Assembly: GCA_964407695.1 (NCBI GenBank)
Contig: CAYOWQ010000007.1
Span: forward strand, 124,001 to 188,000
Source: CAYOWQ01 sp964407695
Lineage (GTDB): Bacteria; Planctomycetota; Phycisphaerae; Phycisphaerales; SM1A02
DNA length: 64,000 nucleotides
Direction of reading: 5' to 3'
The translations under genes and the position numbers were made by a program. Below, piece after piece: positions 1 to 8,611 of the stretch (its first letter is position 1; each line of letters starts with the position of its first letter). The notes under the pieces are model-generated. The model made no database searches and was not told where the DNA came from. It saw only the letters and a program-made list of their open reading frames with translations.

Positions 1-484
1 GTCCGACCACACCGCCCACGGCGATGCCCGCCATGATTCCTCGTTCCTTGGGACCTGATGACACCGAAAGGATCACCAGCATCAGCATGAACGCAAGCAC
101 GACCTCAACAACGAAGGACTGCCACAGGGCACCGGTCGGCAACGTAGCTCCAAGCGTCTCGTTCCCAGGAAAAAGCACGTGGTGCAATGCCGATGCGGCA
201 AATGCCCCAAGTGCCTGGGCCATGATGTATCCCGGTACGTTGGTCACTGAACTACGGCCTGACGCGGCAAATGCAATCGTCACCGCGGGGTTCAAGTGCG
301 CCCCGGAGATATCCCCCAGCGCATAGATCATCGCCATCACGACGAGACCGAATGTCATCGCGATGCCGGCATGCGTCACCGTTCCGCCCGACGTTTGATC
401 CACGATGATCGCCCCCGCCCCGGCAAAGACCAGGCAGAATGTCCCCACCGATTCCGCAAACAGCTTGTTCACTCCGACAACCAT
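1..484 (-). CDS. MIP/aquaporin-family channel of the ars operon (C-terminus cut by window edge)
   Basis: This is the C-terminally truncated start of a major intrinsic protein (aquaglyceroporin-like) channel; about 160 codons are present. The reverse strand reads MVVGVNKLFAESVGTF and then the family signature SGAHLNPAVT with the first NPA box. Hydrophobic stretches before and after it fit membrane helices 1 to 4. The ATG at 484 lies 16 nt inside the 3' end of arsC (an in-frame GTG follows four codons later), so translation is probably coupled. Channels of this type linked to arsC (AqpS in rhizobia) let arsenite leave the cell down its gradient after arsenate reduction. Arsenite export is inferred from context, since the selectivity residues of the second half are outside the window. 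Confidence 0.85.
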   Translation of the reverse strand, partial: MVVGVNKLFAESVGTFCLVFAGAGAIIVDQTSGGTVTHAGIAMTFGLVVMAMIYALGDISGAHLNPAVTIAFAASGRSSVTNVPGYIMAQALGAFAASALHHVLFPGNETLGATLPTGALWQSFVVEVVLAFMLMLVILSVSSGPKERGIMAGIAVGGVVG

Positions 485-906
485 TCTGAAATCCGTTCCC
501 GGATCTCGTCTCGCACCCGGCGGAAGGCCTTGAATCGCTCGGAGTCGCTGCCCTTCGCCGCCGCAGGATCGTCGAATGGCCAATACAGCGTGCTCAGGGC
601 GAATGGCTGAATGGTTGGGCACGAACGCTGGGCGTGATCGCACACGATAATGGCATAATGCATTCGCACCTTGCCGAGATATTCACGGGTGCTCTTGCTC
701 CACAGCCCATCAGTATTCACGCCCATCTCCTTGAGCACTTGAACCGTCACCGGATTCAAGCCCTTCGGTTCGGTCCCCGCGGAGAAAACCTCGAAACGCT
801 CGCCGGCCAGATGGCGGAGTAGGGCCTCAGCCATCTGGCTGCGGGCCGAGTTACCGGTGCAGACGAACAGCACCCGCTGCCGATCAGTGGAGACTGTTTT
901 CGACAT
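469..906 (-). CDS. arsC: Arsenate reductase, low-molecular-weight phosphatase/thioredoxin type
   Basis: A cytoplasmic enzyme of 145 aa that reduces arsenate to arsenite. The N-terminal P-loop CTGNSARS (CX5R) holds the nucleophilic cysteine. The pair in VCDHAQRSCP matches the resolving cysteines C82 and C89 of Staphylococcus aureus ArsC, so a thioredoxin-coupled three-cysteine relay is likely. The start MSKTVS (906) is preferred over an upstream in-frame M because AGGA lies about 7 nt before it. It begins 4 nt after the arsM stop and overlaps the aquaporin start, which supports one polycistronic unit arsR-arsM-arsC-aqp. Confidence 0.93.
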   Translation of the reverse strand: MSKTVSTDRQRVLFVCTGNSARSQMAEALLRHLAGERFEVFSAGTEPKGLNPVTVQVLKEMGVNTDGLWSKSTREYLGKVRMHYAIIVCDHAQRSCPTIQPFALSTLYWPFDDPAAAKGSDSERFKAFRRVRDEIRERISEWLSE

Positions 907-910
907 TGGT

Positions 911-1924
911 TTATCCTGATTTGCGGGCACAAATGTCAACACTGGTCACAAATTCCGAGACCTTGGTTCCCGCAGGAAGTGCCGCCAGAATCCTCTTGTA
1001 GAGGGGGTCCTGGCAATCCGTCATCGATTCGACATATTGAGGCTTTGCAACCACCTCGATCTCGCTCAGCCCCGCATCCTCCATCATCCTTCGCGTCTCG
1101 TCGACCATCACCGCACCGGCAACACAGCCGACCAGCGCTTCCAGGTCCCGTCGAACCGATTCTGGCAGCGGCCGAAGCAGCGCCAGATCACTCACCGCCA
1201 CCCGGCCTCCTGGCCGCAGCACACGCGCAATCTCTCGCCAGACCCGCGGTTTGTCGGGTGAGAGATTCAGGACACAGTTCGAGATCACAACATCCGCGCT
1301 CGAATCAGCCACCGGCAGGTTCTCGATCTCACCAAGTCGAAACTCGACGTTGTCAAATCCGCTTCGAGTCCGATAGACCGACAGATTGCCCCTTGCCTTG
1401 GAGACCATTTCCGAGGTCATGTCCACACCGATGACTCTGCCGCGGGCCCCAACTCGTGCCCCGGCAATGAAACAGTCGAATCCGCCGCCTGCACCCAGGT
1501 CCACCACCACTTCGCCGGCCTTCAACTGGGCGATCGCGTTGGGGTTTCCGCAGGAAAGGCCCATGTTCGCCCCGTCGGGCAAGGCGGCCAGATCGGCCTC
1601 GGCATATCCCACGGCACGAGCTACATCCTCCGCCGACACCGTGGTTGGACCGCAGCATCCGCCGCCGCAACAGCCTCCATCGGCTGGCGTCGCGGCCGAT
1701 TGCTTCGTCCACGCGCCTTCCTTTGCAATCGTGCCATACCCCTCACGCACCGTGGCGCGAATTCGCTCAGCATCGGTCAGGGGCGAAGGGCCGGCGTTGG
1801 TCGTCGTTCGAACGCGACGGTCGGTGGTGTTTCCTTCAGCTGCTGGCTCGCAACAGCCGGGTGCGCAACATGGCGCCTCCGTTGCCTTCGAATCTCGTTT
1901 CATCTCAGTGGTGGAATCAGTCAT
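911..1924 (-). CDS. arsM: Arsenite S-adenosylmethionine methyltransferase
   Basis: A 337-aa SAM-dependent methyltransferase that methylates As(III) to volatile or less toxic organoarsenicals. The SAM-binding loop is DLGAGGGFDCF. The three As(III)-coordinating cysteines of ArsM enzymes are recognisable in GLSCGNP, NCVLNLSPDK and VGCVAGA. The N-terminus carries extra Cys clusters (APCCAPGCCEP and GGCCGGGCCG), a metal-binding extension common in bacterial ArsM. GGGAG lies 8 nt before the ATG. It follows arsR by 36 nt. The C-terminal part ends with the family's usual VCARK-like tail (DICARKSG). Confidence 0.95.
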   Translation of the reverse strand: MTDSTTEMKRDSKATEAPCCAPGCCEPAAEGNTTDRRVRTTTNAGPSPLTDAERIRATVREGYGTIAKEGAWTKQSAATPADGGCCGGGCCGPTTVSAEDVARAVGYAEADLAALPDGANMGLSCGNPNAIAQLKAGEVVVDLGAGGGFDCFIAGARVGARGRVIGVDMTSEMVSKARGNLSVYRTRSGFDNVEFRLGEIENLPVADSSADVVISNCVLNLSPDKPRVWREIARVLRPGGRVAVSDLALLRPLPESVRRDLEALVGCVAGAVMVDETRRMMEDAGLSEIEVVAKPQYVESMTDCQDPLYKRILAALPAGTKVSEFVTSVDICARKSG

Positions 1925-1960
1925 GGAGTCTTCTCCCTGTGGACAGGGCCGGATCTTGAC

Positions 1961-2398
1961 TCAAGTCCGGGCCGATTTCGCGCAGCAATCGCCGCCTCCG
2001 CATGAATATGGCGACCCGCCGCCGGAACAATCTCCGGGTGCACATTCCCGCAGCGCTTCGGCCATCGCTTCCAACATTCCCGCAACCTCGCCAAACCGCA
2101 CGTGGTAGGCTACATTGCGACCCGTCTTGGTCGCTTCAAGCACTCCGGCTCTGGCAAGCGCGGATAAATGACGCGACACCACCGAAAGGTCGACAGAACA
2201 GCACTCCGCCACTTCGCCGACGAGGCACGGTCGGCCGCATTTGGCCAGGCAAGCCAGCAGCCGAAGCCGGGTGGGATCGCTCAGCGCCTTGAAAAGTTTT
2301 GGATCGAGGAGCGTGTCGATGGGCCGCCGCACCCGCGCCGCCTGTCGCGGAGTCGTCGGCAGAGTCGCCATCCGGCGCTTCTTGCGTACTTGCACCAT
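1961..2398 (-). CDS. arsR: ArsR-family arsenic-responsive repressor
   Basis: A winged-helix repressor of 145 aa that probably senses As(III) and controls the operon. The core 'FKALSDPTRLRLLACL...VVSRHLSALARAGVL' is the ArsR/SmtB fold. A Cys pair (AECC) just before the recognition helix (VDLSVVSRHL) may form part of the As(III) site, with a third ligand from another cysteine (KCGRPC). The tail is unusually Cys/Gly-rich (CAPGDCSGGGSPYSCGGGDCC), which could be an additional metalloid site. The ATG lies 6 nt downstream of a -10 box, so the message is probably leaderless. An alternative internal start would be MATLPTTP. Confidence 0.92.
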   Translation of the reverse strand: MVQVRKKRRMATLPTTPRQAARVRRPIDTLLDPKLFKALSDPTRLRLLACLAKCGRPCLVGEVAECCSVDLSVVSRHLSALARAGVLEATKTGRNVAYHVRFGEVAGMLEAMAEALRECAPGDCSGGGSPYSCGGGDCCAKSART

Positions 2399-2432
2399 GA
2401 TGCAACTATATCATCGAGCCGATGGTCGTCAA
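2396..2432 (-). promoter_or_regulatory. ars operon promoter with overlapping inverted repeat (candidate ArsR operator)
   Basis: On the minus strand there is a -35 TTGACG (2427-2432), a 16-nt spacer and a -10 TATAGT (2405-2410). The arsR ATG starts 6 nt after the -10 box, where transcription should begin, so a leaderless mRNA is expected. The inverted repeat ATGAT-N8-ATCAT (2397-2414) covers the -10 element and the start codon and is the natural candidate for autoregulation by ArsR. Confidence 0.7.
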
Positions 2433-2558
2433 CACCGGAATATCGACCGTCTTGGGGCGTCCACCGCGGCCCCGCACCACGTCGGAACTCGATTCCTCGA
2501 CACCTTCCCCAAAAACGCCTAACATCTTCGCCTCAAATCTACCCCGAGAAGCCCTCCC

Positions 2559-3113
2559 ATGAAATCCACCGACCTTCGCCCAGGCACGGCCGTCAAGATC
2601 GACGGCGCCCTCTTCGTCGTTACGCAATTTACCCACGTCACCCCGGGGAACCTCCGCGCGTTCGTGCAGATCAAGATCAAGAACGTTGCCAACGGCACCA
2701 TTATTGAGAAGCGCCTTCGGTCCGGCGAGGAGATCGAACAGGTCGATCTCGACAAGCGCCAGATGGAATACCTCTATCAGGAGGGCCAGGGCTACGTCTT
2801 CATGGATACCGAGAATTTCGAGCAGCTGACCCTGAGCGAGGAGATGATCGGCGACATGATGGGCTATGTGAAGCCCAACACCGTGATCATTGTTCTGCTT
2901 TCAGAGGGCAAGCCCGTCTCCATCGAGCTTCCCAACGTTGTCGAGCTTGAAGTGACCGACACTCCCCCGGGTATCAAGGGCGCCACCGCCACCAATCAGC
3001 TCAAGGAGGCCACCCTCGAAACCGGCCTCAAGACACGCGTCCCGCCGTTCATCTCCATCGGCGAAAAGGTGCGCATCAACACCGTTGACGGCACCTACAA
3101 CTCCCGCGCCTGA
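2559..3113 (+). CDS. efp: Elongation factor P
   Basis: A 184-aa translation factor with three beta-barrel domains that relieves ribosome stalling at polyproline. The family signature TVIIVLLSEGKPVSIELPNVVELEV and the C-terminal oligonucleotide-binding domain (LETGLKTRVPPFISIGEKVRINT) are clear. The domain-I loop that normally carries the modified residue reads VTPGNLRAF: Asn31 stands where E. coli has Lys34 and Pseudomonas has Arg, with Arg33 two residues later. The gene is monocistronic and divergent from the ars operon. A 13-bp hairpin follows the stop. The GAAG stretch upstream of the ATG is only a weak ribosome-binding site. Confidence 0.95.
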   Translation: MKSTDLRPGTAVKIDGALFVVTQFTHVTPGNLRAFVQIKIKNVANGTIIEKRLRSGEEIEQVDLDKRQMEYLYQEGQGYVFMDTENFEQLTLSEEMIGDMMGYVKPNTVIIVLLSEGKPVSIELPNVVELEVTDTPPGIKGATATNQLKEATLETGLKTRVPPFISIGEKVRINTVDGTYNSRA

Positions 3114-3132
3114 GATCTCGCAAGCCAAAACT

Positions 3133-3162
3133 CGGTCGCACCGGCGTGGGCCGGTGCGACCG
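3133..3162 (+). terminator. Hairpin after efp
   Basis: A perfect 13-bp inverted repeat (CGGTCGCACCGGC / GCCGGTGCGACCG) with a 4-nt loop lies 20 nt downstream of the efp stop and between the convergent efp and BON genes. There is no T-run, so it could act as a bidirectional or Rho-assisted terminator or an mRNA 3' stabiliser. Confidence 0.55.
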
Positions 3163-3187
3163 ACTGGAATGGAATGGATATCGAGCT

Positions 3188-4408
3188 CTATCTCTGACTT
3201 GAGCTCGCCAACTGTCGCTTGGACGACACGCTGCTGCTGTTTGAATCTTCGTCTGAGGAAGAACCTGAATACGACTTGTTGCTGCCGGTGCCGGTTGAAG
3301 ACGTTGACGACTTGCTGGAGGACGGATCCCATCTCTCAGACTTCACTCGAAGGTGGTTGGAAACATCGTCAACTCCCAGGACAGACTCCGCAAGCTCCTC
3401 GGCGGCAAATTTGTCGCGGCGGCTCGGCACGGTGCCCTTCAAGGTCACCTCGCCGTTGCTGACCTCAACTTCAATGTCGCTGCATTCGATGTGATCTGCC
3501 TGCATCAGCCGGTCGTTGACGTCATCCTTAATTCGATCGGATGATCGAGAATAACCCTTCGGGCTCGACGGACGTCGGCCTGACCCACCCCAGTCTCCCT
3601 CGGATTGATGCGACCACCCGCCGCCGTACGAATCAGACTGTTGACCTCGAGGGTATCCCGTCTGCCAACCGCTGCCATAGGACGGGCCATACCCTCCGCT
3701 GGAACCACCCTGGCCTTGATACTCGGACGAGCCGAATGACCCGCCTCGGTTCGTCCGGCCATATCCGCCCTGCCCGGATTCGTACCCGCCGAAACGGCCG
3801 GAATAGCCGGGCTCATTTGACCCATAACCGCGTCCGCCGCGATACTCGTCATTCGGATTGAATCCGCGCCCATATCCTGACTGCTGGTAGTGGTCGGAAC
3901 CTGACGAATAGTTTCCAACGTATCCCTGCGATGAGCCTCGGCCGTACGACCCTTGCTCGTAGCGACCGGAATCTCCATAATTCCCGCTGCCGGATCCACC
4001 GCTCGACATACCCCAGTCGCGTCCCGAGCGCCCTTCGTCGTATCCGTCTTGGCCCCAACCCTGTCCGCCGCCCTGGCCATATTGGCTGTAGCCGCCGTGG
4101 CTGCGTTGGCCGTATTCGCCGTAGGCGCCTTGCGGTCCCCCTCCATACCCACCTTCCCGGCCTCTCGGGCCATAACCGCCCCATTGGCCGCCCTGCCCGT
4201 AGCCTCCGCCTCCCTGCGAACCGTAACCCCCTCCCTCGTTCCCGTAGCCACCGTAACCACCCGATGTACCCGTGCTGGGGTACATGTAGTTGCCGCCCCA
4301 CGACCCAGGTTGCTGACTACCACGAAAATGCGAATCCTGCATTCCGTGCTGACCCTCTGAGTAATACTGATCGCTTCTTCCGCCTTTGTAATATCGATTG
4401 CCTTGCAT
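3188..4408 (-). CDS. BON-domain protein with a long Gly/Tyr/Ser/Gln-rich low-complexity N-terminus
   Basis: A 406-aa protein in three parts. Residues 1-290 are dominated by G, Y, S, Q and R with many GYG/SYG triplets (for example GGYGGYGNEGGGYGSQ). Residues 291-356 form one BON domain (RIKDDVNDRL...IEVEVSNGEVTLKGTVPSRRDKF...VLGVDDVSNHLRV). Residues 362-406 are a Ser-rich tail. BON domains bind membranes or proteins and are often stress-related. There is no signal peptide, so the location is uncertain. The start MQGNRYYKGG (4408) has GGAG 7 nt upstream; the longer in-frame N-terminus lacks one. The composition resembles prion-like domains, but condensate formation is only an inference. Confidence 0.85.
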   Translation of the reverse strand: MQGNRYYKGGRSDQYYSEGQHGMQDSHFRGSQQPGSWGGNYMYPSTGTSGGYGGYGNEGGGYGSQGGGGYGQGGQWGGYGPRGREGGYGGGPQGAYGEYGQRSHGGYSQYGQGGGQGWGQDGYDEGRSGRDWGMSSGGSGSGNYGDSGRYEQGSYGRGSSQGYVGNYSSGSDHYQQSGYGRGFNPNDEYRGGRGYGSNEPGYSGRFGGYESGQGGYGRTNRGGSFGSSEYQGQGGSSGGYGPSYGSGWQTGYPRGQQSDSYGGGWSHQSEGDWGGSGRRPSSPKGYSRSSDRIKDDVNDRLMQADHIECSDIEVEVSNGEVTLKGTVPSRRDKFAAEELAESVLGVDDVSNHLRVKSERWDPSSSKSSTSSTGTGSNKSYSGSSSDEDSNSSSVSSKRQLASSSQR

Positions 4409-4581
4409 GAAGGACTCCAATTCGCTGTGTCGTGAGAAGCAGCGGAACGACCCGCCGCTAACCACTTACTCTTCCGCGATTGAGTGAGCCCCCTGTGAGA
4501 GAGGGGTGAATCGTGCATCATGAAATGATTGGATTGATGCGAAATGGAGAGATGCACCGCAAAGAGTGCCCCATTCATCCG

Positions 4582-4612
4582 CTCCCGCCCCGAAACACCA
4601 CCGGGGCGGGAG
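4582..4612 (-). terminator. Hairpin downstream of the spondin gene
   Basis: A 10-bp perfect stem CTCCCGCCCC / GGGGCGGGAG with an 11-nt loop, 26 nt beyond the stop of the minus-strand gene ending at 4639. There is no T-tract on either strand, so termination strength is unclear. Confidence 0.45.
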
Positions 4613-4638
4613 AAGATGAGCTGAGCCGTGAGGTTGCG

Positions 4639-5445
4639 TTACGGGCAGCCTCCCCAAGCCGAGAGCAAGAGTCCCAGATCAGCGCCGTCGACTGAACCGT
4701 CGCCGTTCAGGTCGCCCAGGCAGTCATCAGCCGGAATCACTTCAAAGGAAATCCGGTAGATCAGGTCGTCAGCCTCGAACTGGCGGTCGAAGACATATCC
4801 CGCCGCGGTCATCAGGCCGTTGTAGGCATCAAGCTCGGTGAAATTGAAATTCACCACGCCGTTCTCCGGCGTCTTCAGCGAGTTGTCACCCACCACAAGA
4901 AACGCTGCACCCGCCGGATCGGTCACCTCCGAACCCGCATCCCATACATCACTGCCATGAAGCGAGATACTCTGGATGGCGAGTGTGCCGTCGGGGTTGA
5001 ACAGTTGATACTCCGTCGGGCTGTCATTCCCGATGAAGTGGTCATTGCTCGGCACCACCATCGAGCCGAACGTGAAATACGGATTCACCTCGGTATCCAC
5101 CACGAAATCGCTGGTCACCGTGGCGCCGGGAAGCAGCGGACCTGCCGGCGTTCCCACCGTGGTCCCCAGCGTGGCGGTGCGGTCAGCCCTGGCAAAGGCG
5201 GGAAACCACGCCGAACCGCTACCGCCTTCGGCAATCGACACAATGGCCTCACTGGCGGCCATTCCGACATCGAAGGAATCGAACGTCCCGCCGTTGAAGC
5301 CGACACGCAGCGGCGCAAACGTCACGCTGTTCGCCGGGGCGAGGTTCTGCGCAACCACTCGCACGTGCACCAGCTCGGCGCTGGCCGGCAGCGACATTCC
5401 ACCGGCCGCAAGGGTTGAAAGGCAAAGTGCTGTAAACAATTTCAT
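4639..5445 (-). CDS. Secreted spondin-domain protein with C-terminal dockerin-like module
   Basis: A 268-aa exported protein of unknown role. It has a signal peptide (MKLFTALCLSTLAAGGMSLPASA), then a Spondin_N-like domain (VRVVAQNLAP...PLRVGFNGGTFDSFDVG), and ends with CLGDLNGDGSVDGADLGLLL, one EF-hand-like dockerin repeat flanked by cysteines. Such modules end many planctomycete secreted proteins and probably serve anchoring or sorting, because no cohesin is seen here. The start at 5445 has GGAG 8 nt upstream; the ORF extends further but without a ribosome-binding site. Ca2+ binding by the DLNGDG loop is expected from the motif. Confidence 0.85.
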   Translation of the reverse strand: MKLFTALCLSTLAAGGMSLPASAELVHVRVVAQNLAPANSVTFAPLRVGFNGGTFDSFDVGMAASEAIVSIAEGGSGSAWFPAFARADRTATLGTTVGTPAGPLLPGATVTSDFVVDTEVNPYFTFGSMVVPSNDHFIGNDSPTEYQLFNPDGTLAIQSISLHGSDVWDAGSEVTDPAGAAFLVVGDNSLKTPENGVVNFNFTELDAYNGLMTAAGYVFDRQFEADDLIYRISFEVIPADDCLGDLNGDGSVDGADLGLLLSAWGGCP

Positions 5446-5674
5446 GGGTGACTCTCCAGAGAGACATGAGACAACCTCGCGCGCATACTCACGCGGGCCT
5501 TGATCGCGCTCCAACACTGGAACTTGAAACGATCCGGGGGCGGAAGCGCCCTCACCGATCAACCATGAGGACGCCTTCCACTCCTTCCCTCCTGAGTCGA
5601 GTGCGGGGCTCGATCCTGACGCGAAGGCGGCAGAATTAATTCTCTCTTCTCGCGAGTGAACGTCCGCGCGGGCG

Positions 5675-6883
5675 CTACTTGAGCGCCTGCGCAAGGTCGG
5701 CGATCAGGTCCTTCACGTCTTCAATGCCGACGGAGATTCTCACCAGCGAATCACTGATGCCAAGCGTCTTTCTCGTCTCCGGCGGCACGCTGGCGTGCGT
5801 CATGATCGCCGGATGCTCTATCAGGCTCTCGACGCCGCCAAGAGACTCCGCCAGCCCGAAAATCTGCACCCGCTCGAGGAACCGACGCGATTCCTTCAAT
5901 CCGCCTTTCAGGAAGATCGTGATCATCCCTCCCGCGGCCGGCGCGCTCCCCAGCCGCATCTGCTTTCTCGCCAGCGCATGCTGCGGATGGCTCTTCAACC
6001 CCGGATACACCACCTTCGCCACTCTGGACTGCTTCTCGAGCCACGACGCAATCTCCATCGCGTTCTCACAATGCCGCTCCATCCGGATTGCCAGCGTCTT
6101 CAGGCCGCGGAGGCAGAGATAGGCGTCAAACGGGCCCATCACGCTGCCGATCGCATTCTGCATGAACCGCAGCTTCTCCGCGATCTCCCGTTGCGATGTG
6201 CACAGAACTCCTCCCACCACATCCGAGTGACCCCCGAGATACTTCGTCGCCGAGTGCATCACGATGTCAAATCCGACCTCGAGTGGCCGCTGCAGCAGTG
6301 GCGAAGCGAACGTATTGTCGCACACCGTGATGGCCCCGTGCTTCTTTCCGGTCTTGGCCACCGCGGCCAGGTCCACCAGCTTAAGCGTGGGGTTTGTCGG
6401 CGTCTCCACCCAGATCATCTTGGGGCGCTCCTTGGCCACCACCGCCTCGACCCTCTTGGCATCCGTCATGTCGATGTAGGTGACCTTCAACCCCATCGAT
6501 CGCTCGCGCACCCGCGTGAACAGGCGAAATGTTCCGCCGTAAAGATCATCCATGGCGAGCACCCGGTCGCCGGCATTGAGCAACTCCAGGCACGTGCCGA
6601 TCGAGGCGAGGCCCGAGGCAAACGCGAATCCGCCGGTCGTGACATCATGCTTCTCGCTCAGCCCCGTCGACTCGAGGCTCGCGATCGCCCGCTCAAAGGC
6701 ATACCGCGTCGGATTGTGCGACCGCGAATACTCGAAGCCCTTGTGCCTGCCCGGCGACTGCTGGATATACGTGGAAGACTGCGAGATCGGCGGCATCACC
6801 GCGCCGGTTGTCGGGTCGGGGCGCTGCCCGCCGTGAATGCATCGGGAATTGAGGGAAAGACGGCTCGTATCGTGAGTGGACAT
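5675..6883 (-). CDS. PLP-dependent transsulfuration enzyme (cystathionine gamma-synthase/gamma-lyase family)
   Basis: A 402-aa fold-type I PLP enzyme of Cys/Met metabolism. It shows the active-site region EYSRSHNPTR, the PLP-phosphate/aspartate segment VCDNTFASPLLQRPLE and the Schiff-base lysine in HSATKYLGGHSDVVGG. The C-terminal SLGGVESLIEHPAIMTHAS is typical. Family members include cystathionine gamma-synthase, gamma-lyase and methionine gamma-lyase; sequence reading alone does not separate these. It stands alone, 48 nt before the end of the ABC permease gene. Confidence 0.9.
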   Translation of the reverse strand: MSTHDTSRLSLNSRCIHGGQRPDPTTGAVMPPISQSSTYIQQSPGRHKGFEYSRSHNPTRYAFERAIASLESTGLSEKHDVTTGGFAFASGLASIGTCLELLNAGDRVLAMDDLYGGTFRLFTRVRERSMGLKVTYIDMTDAKRVEAVVAKERPKMIWVETPTNPTLKLVDLAAVAKTGKKHGAITVCDNTFASPLLQRPLEVGFDIVMHSATKYLGGHSDVVGGVLCTSQREIAEKLRFMQNAIGSVMGPFDAYLCLRGLKTLAIRMERHCENAMEIASWLEKQSRVAKVVYPGLKSHPQHALARKQMRLGSAPAAGGMITIFLKGGLKESRRFLERVQIFGLAESLGGVESLIEHPAIMTHASVPPETRKTLGISDSLVRISVGIEDVKDLIADLAQALK

Positions 6884-6931
6884 GGCGGTAGAGAAACCGC
6901 CAACGACGAAATTGTCAAAGTCGCCCGGTCC

Positions 6932-8611
6932 TCACGACCCCGGTTCATCCCCGGCGACGTCGAATCGATTGAACAGCACCACGCAGATCTGGAGCAATCC
7001 CAGATCCACCGGCAGCAGGATCAGCACCGCCAATGGCGCGGAGAACCAGAACGTCAAATCAAGAGCATCTCCGATGGCGAACGACGTGAAGAGAATGAGG
7101 ACCAGCACGCCGATCGCCACCGTCTTCACGAGCATCAACAGCATGTGCCGAGCCATGTTGGCCGGATCGAATCCGGCATTCACGTTCGTGTCCTTCCACC
7201 GCACCGGAACCAGCAGGAATGCTGCGTTGTCAATCGCCACGAGCGTGAAACACAGCGGAAGCACGAGGATCACCGCTGCCCACACCACATCCGCCCGTGG
7301 CGGCCATGTGCCCGCCATCACGCCCAGGAGCAGGGCCGACACGAAGCCCGCCATGATGCCCGCAGACGCTGTGATCTGACCCAATGAGATCGCCCACGGC
7401 GCGATGGGCACCGTGCGGAGGTGCGCCATGTGGTCGAGGTCGCCGCGAAAATCCGTACGAAGAATGAACGACATCCCGATGTACAGGTAGAACCCCACCA
7501 GCCCGGTCACCCCCCACCCGATCGCCCCGAACATGGAGATTCCAATGGCCGCGATCGCGGCGATGGCCACCGGCCCCGCGACGGCGATGATTGGGCCCGT
7601 TCGGCGGTACTGCACCGTAAGCTGGCGCCACATCGTCGGCCCCACCCCTTGAAGCCACGGCAACATGGGTACGACTCGGCGCACCTGCTGCGCACGATTC
7701 GCCACGGTAATGCCTTCATTCGTTGCCGTGCGGCGTTGCCGCTTCGCCACCGCCTTCACCATCGATTCGATCTCGCCCTGATCCAGCGCCACATACAGGG
7801 CAATCAGCAGGACGTTGACTCCCAGCGCAACCGAGACCCAGGTGAGCGCAGCCGCCACATCGGCCGCAGCGAAGATCTCAACATACGGAGAAAACGGCAC
7901 GCACAGGATCTCCACTCCCGGCGACTCACGGACCGCAACCATCCAATGCTTCCAGGCGACGAGGTCTCCCCCCTTCGGCCAGTGTGGAACCTTCCACACC
8001 ATCGCTGCGACAAGACCAAGTGCGATCACGCCGCAGGCCGACACCCACGCGGTGCCCCGCGACCACAGGAGGCCCAGCAGCGACGACAGCGATGCCGTCA
8101 CCATGTTGACGGCCTGAAGCACCAGCACAATCGCCAGGACTCGCTGCAGGTAGGTGCCGCCGAATCGAAAGAAGATCGACATCCACGCCGCCGACAGAAC
8201 CAGTATGCCGGCCTGGTGCAGCACCTGATACAACACGATCTGTCGACGCGTGAACGGACCGGGAAAGACCAGATCAACCTCGGCTGGCAGAAATCCCGAC
8301 GAGGTCCGCCGGCGGGCGGCCAGCAGGCTTAACCCGAAGAGCAGCATGAATCCGAGCGGAAGCCATCGCCGCAGGTTCACCGGGTCCACATTCATCGGGG
8401 CACGCACCAGGAACTGCGGCAGCGCAAACATCGCAAACAAGCAGAGTCCCACGATCGTCATCACCCGCTTCTTGCCGCTGCCAAACACATACCGGCGCAA
8501 TGCCCCCCGGTAACGAAGAAGGATGAGGCGAAGCAGTCCTGCCGGGATCAGGCTGCGGCTCGTCTGTGCATCGCCCCCATCGAGCGTTGACGTTTCGGAC
8601 TCCGCCCTCAC
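6932..8611 (-). CDS. ABC exporter permease (putative ABC exporter family)
   Basis: A 559-aa integral membrane protein with about 12 hydrophobic segments (for example MTIVGLCLFAMFALPQFLV, IIAVAGPVAIAAIAAIG and MLLMLVKTVAIGVLVLILF). It is the membrane partner of the ATPase encoded just upstream: its GTG start overlaps the ATPase stop (GTGA), so the two are translationally coupled. The protein resembles the large 'putative ABC exporter' permeases of Gram-positives and planctomycetes. The substrate is unknown. Confidence 0.8.
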   Translation of the reverse strand: MRAESETSTLDGGDAQTSRSLIPAGLLRLILLRYRGALRRYVFGSGKKRVMTIVGLCLFAMFALPQFLVRAPMNVDPVNLRRWLPLGFMLLFGLSLLAARRRTSSGFLPAEVDLVFPGPFTRRQIVLYQVLHQAGILVLSAAWMSIFFRFGGTYLQRVLAIVLVLQAVNMVTASLSSLLGLLWSRGTAWVSACGVIALGLVAAMVWKVPHWPKGGDLVAWKHWMVAVRESPGVEILCVPFSPYVEIFAAADVAAALTWVSVALGVNVLLIALYVALDQGEIESMVKAVAKRQRRTATNEGITVANRAQQVRRVVPMLPWLQGVGPTMWRQLTVQYRRTGPIIAVAGPVAIAAIAAIGISMFGAIGWGVTGLVGFYLYIGMSFILRTDFRGDLDHMAHLRTVPIAPWAISLGQITASAGIMAGFVSALLLGVMAGTWPPRADVVWAAVILVLPLCFTLVAIDNAAFLLVPVRWKDTNVNAGFDPANMARHMLLMLVKTVAIGVLVLILFTSFAIGDALDLTFWFSAPLAVLILLPVDLGLLQICVVLFNRFDVAGDEPGS

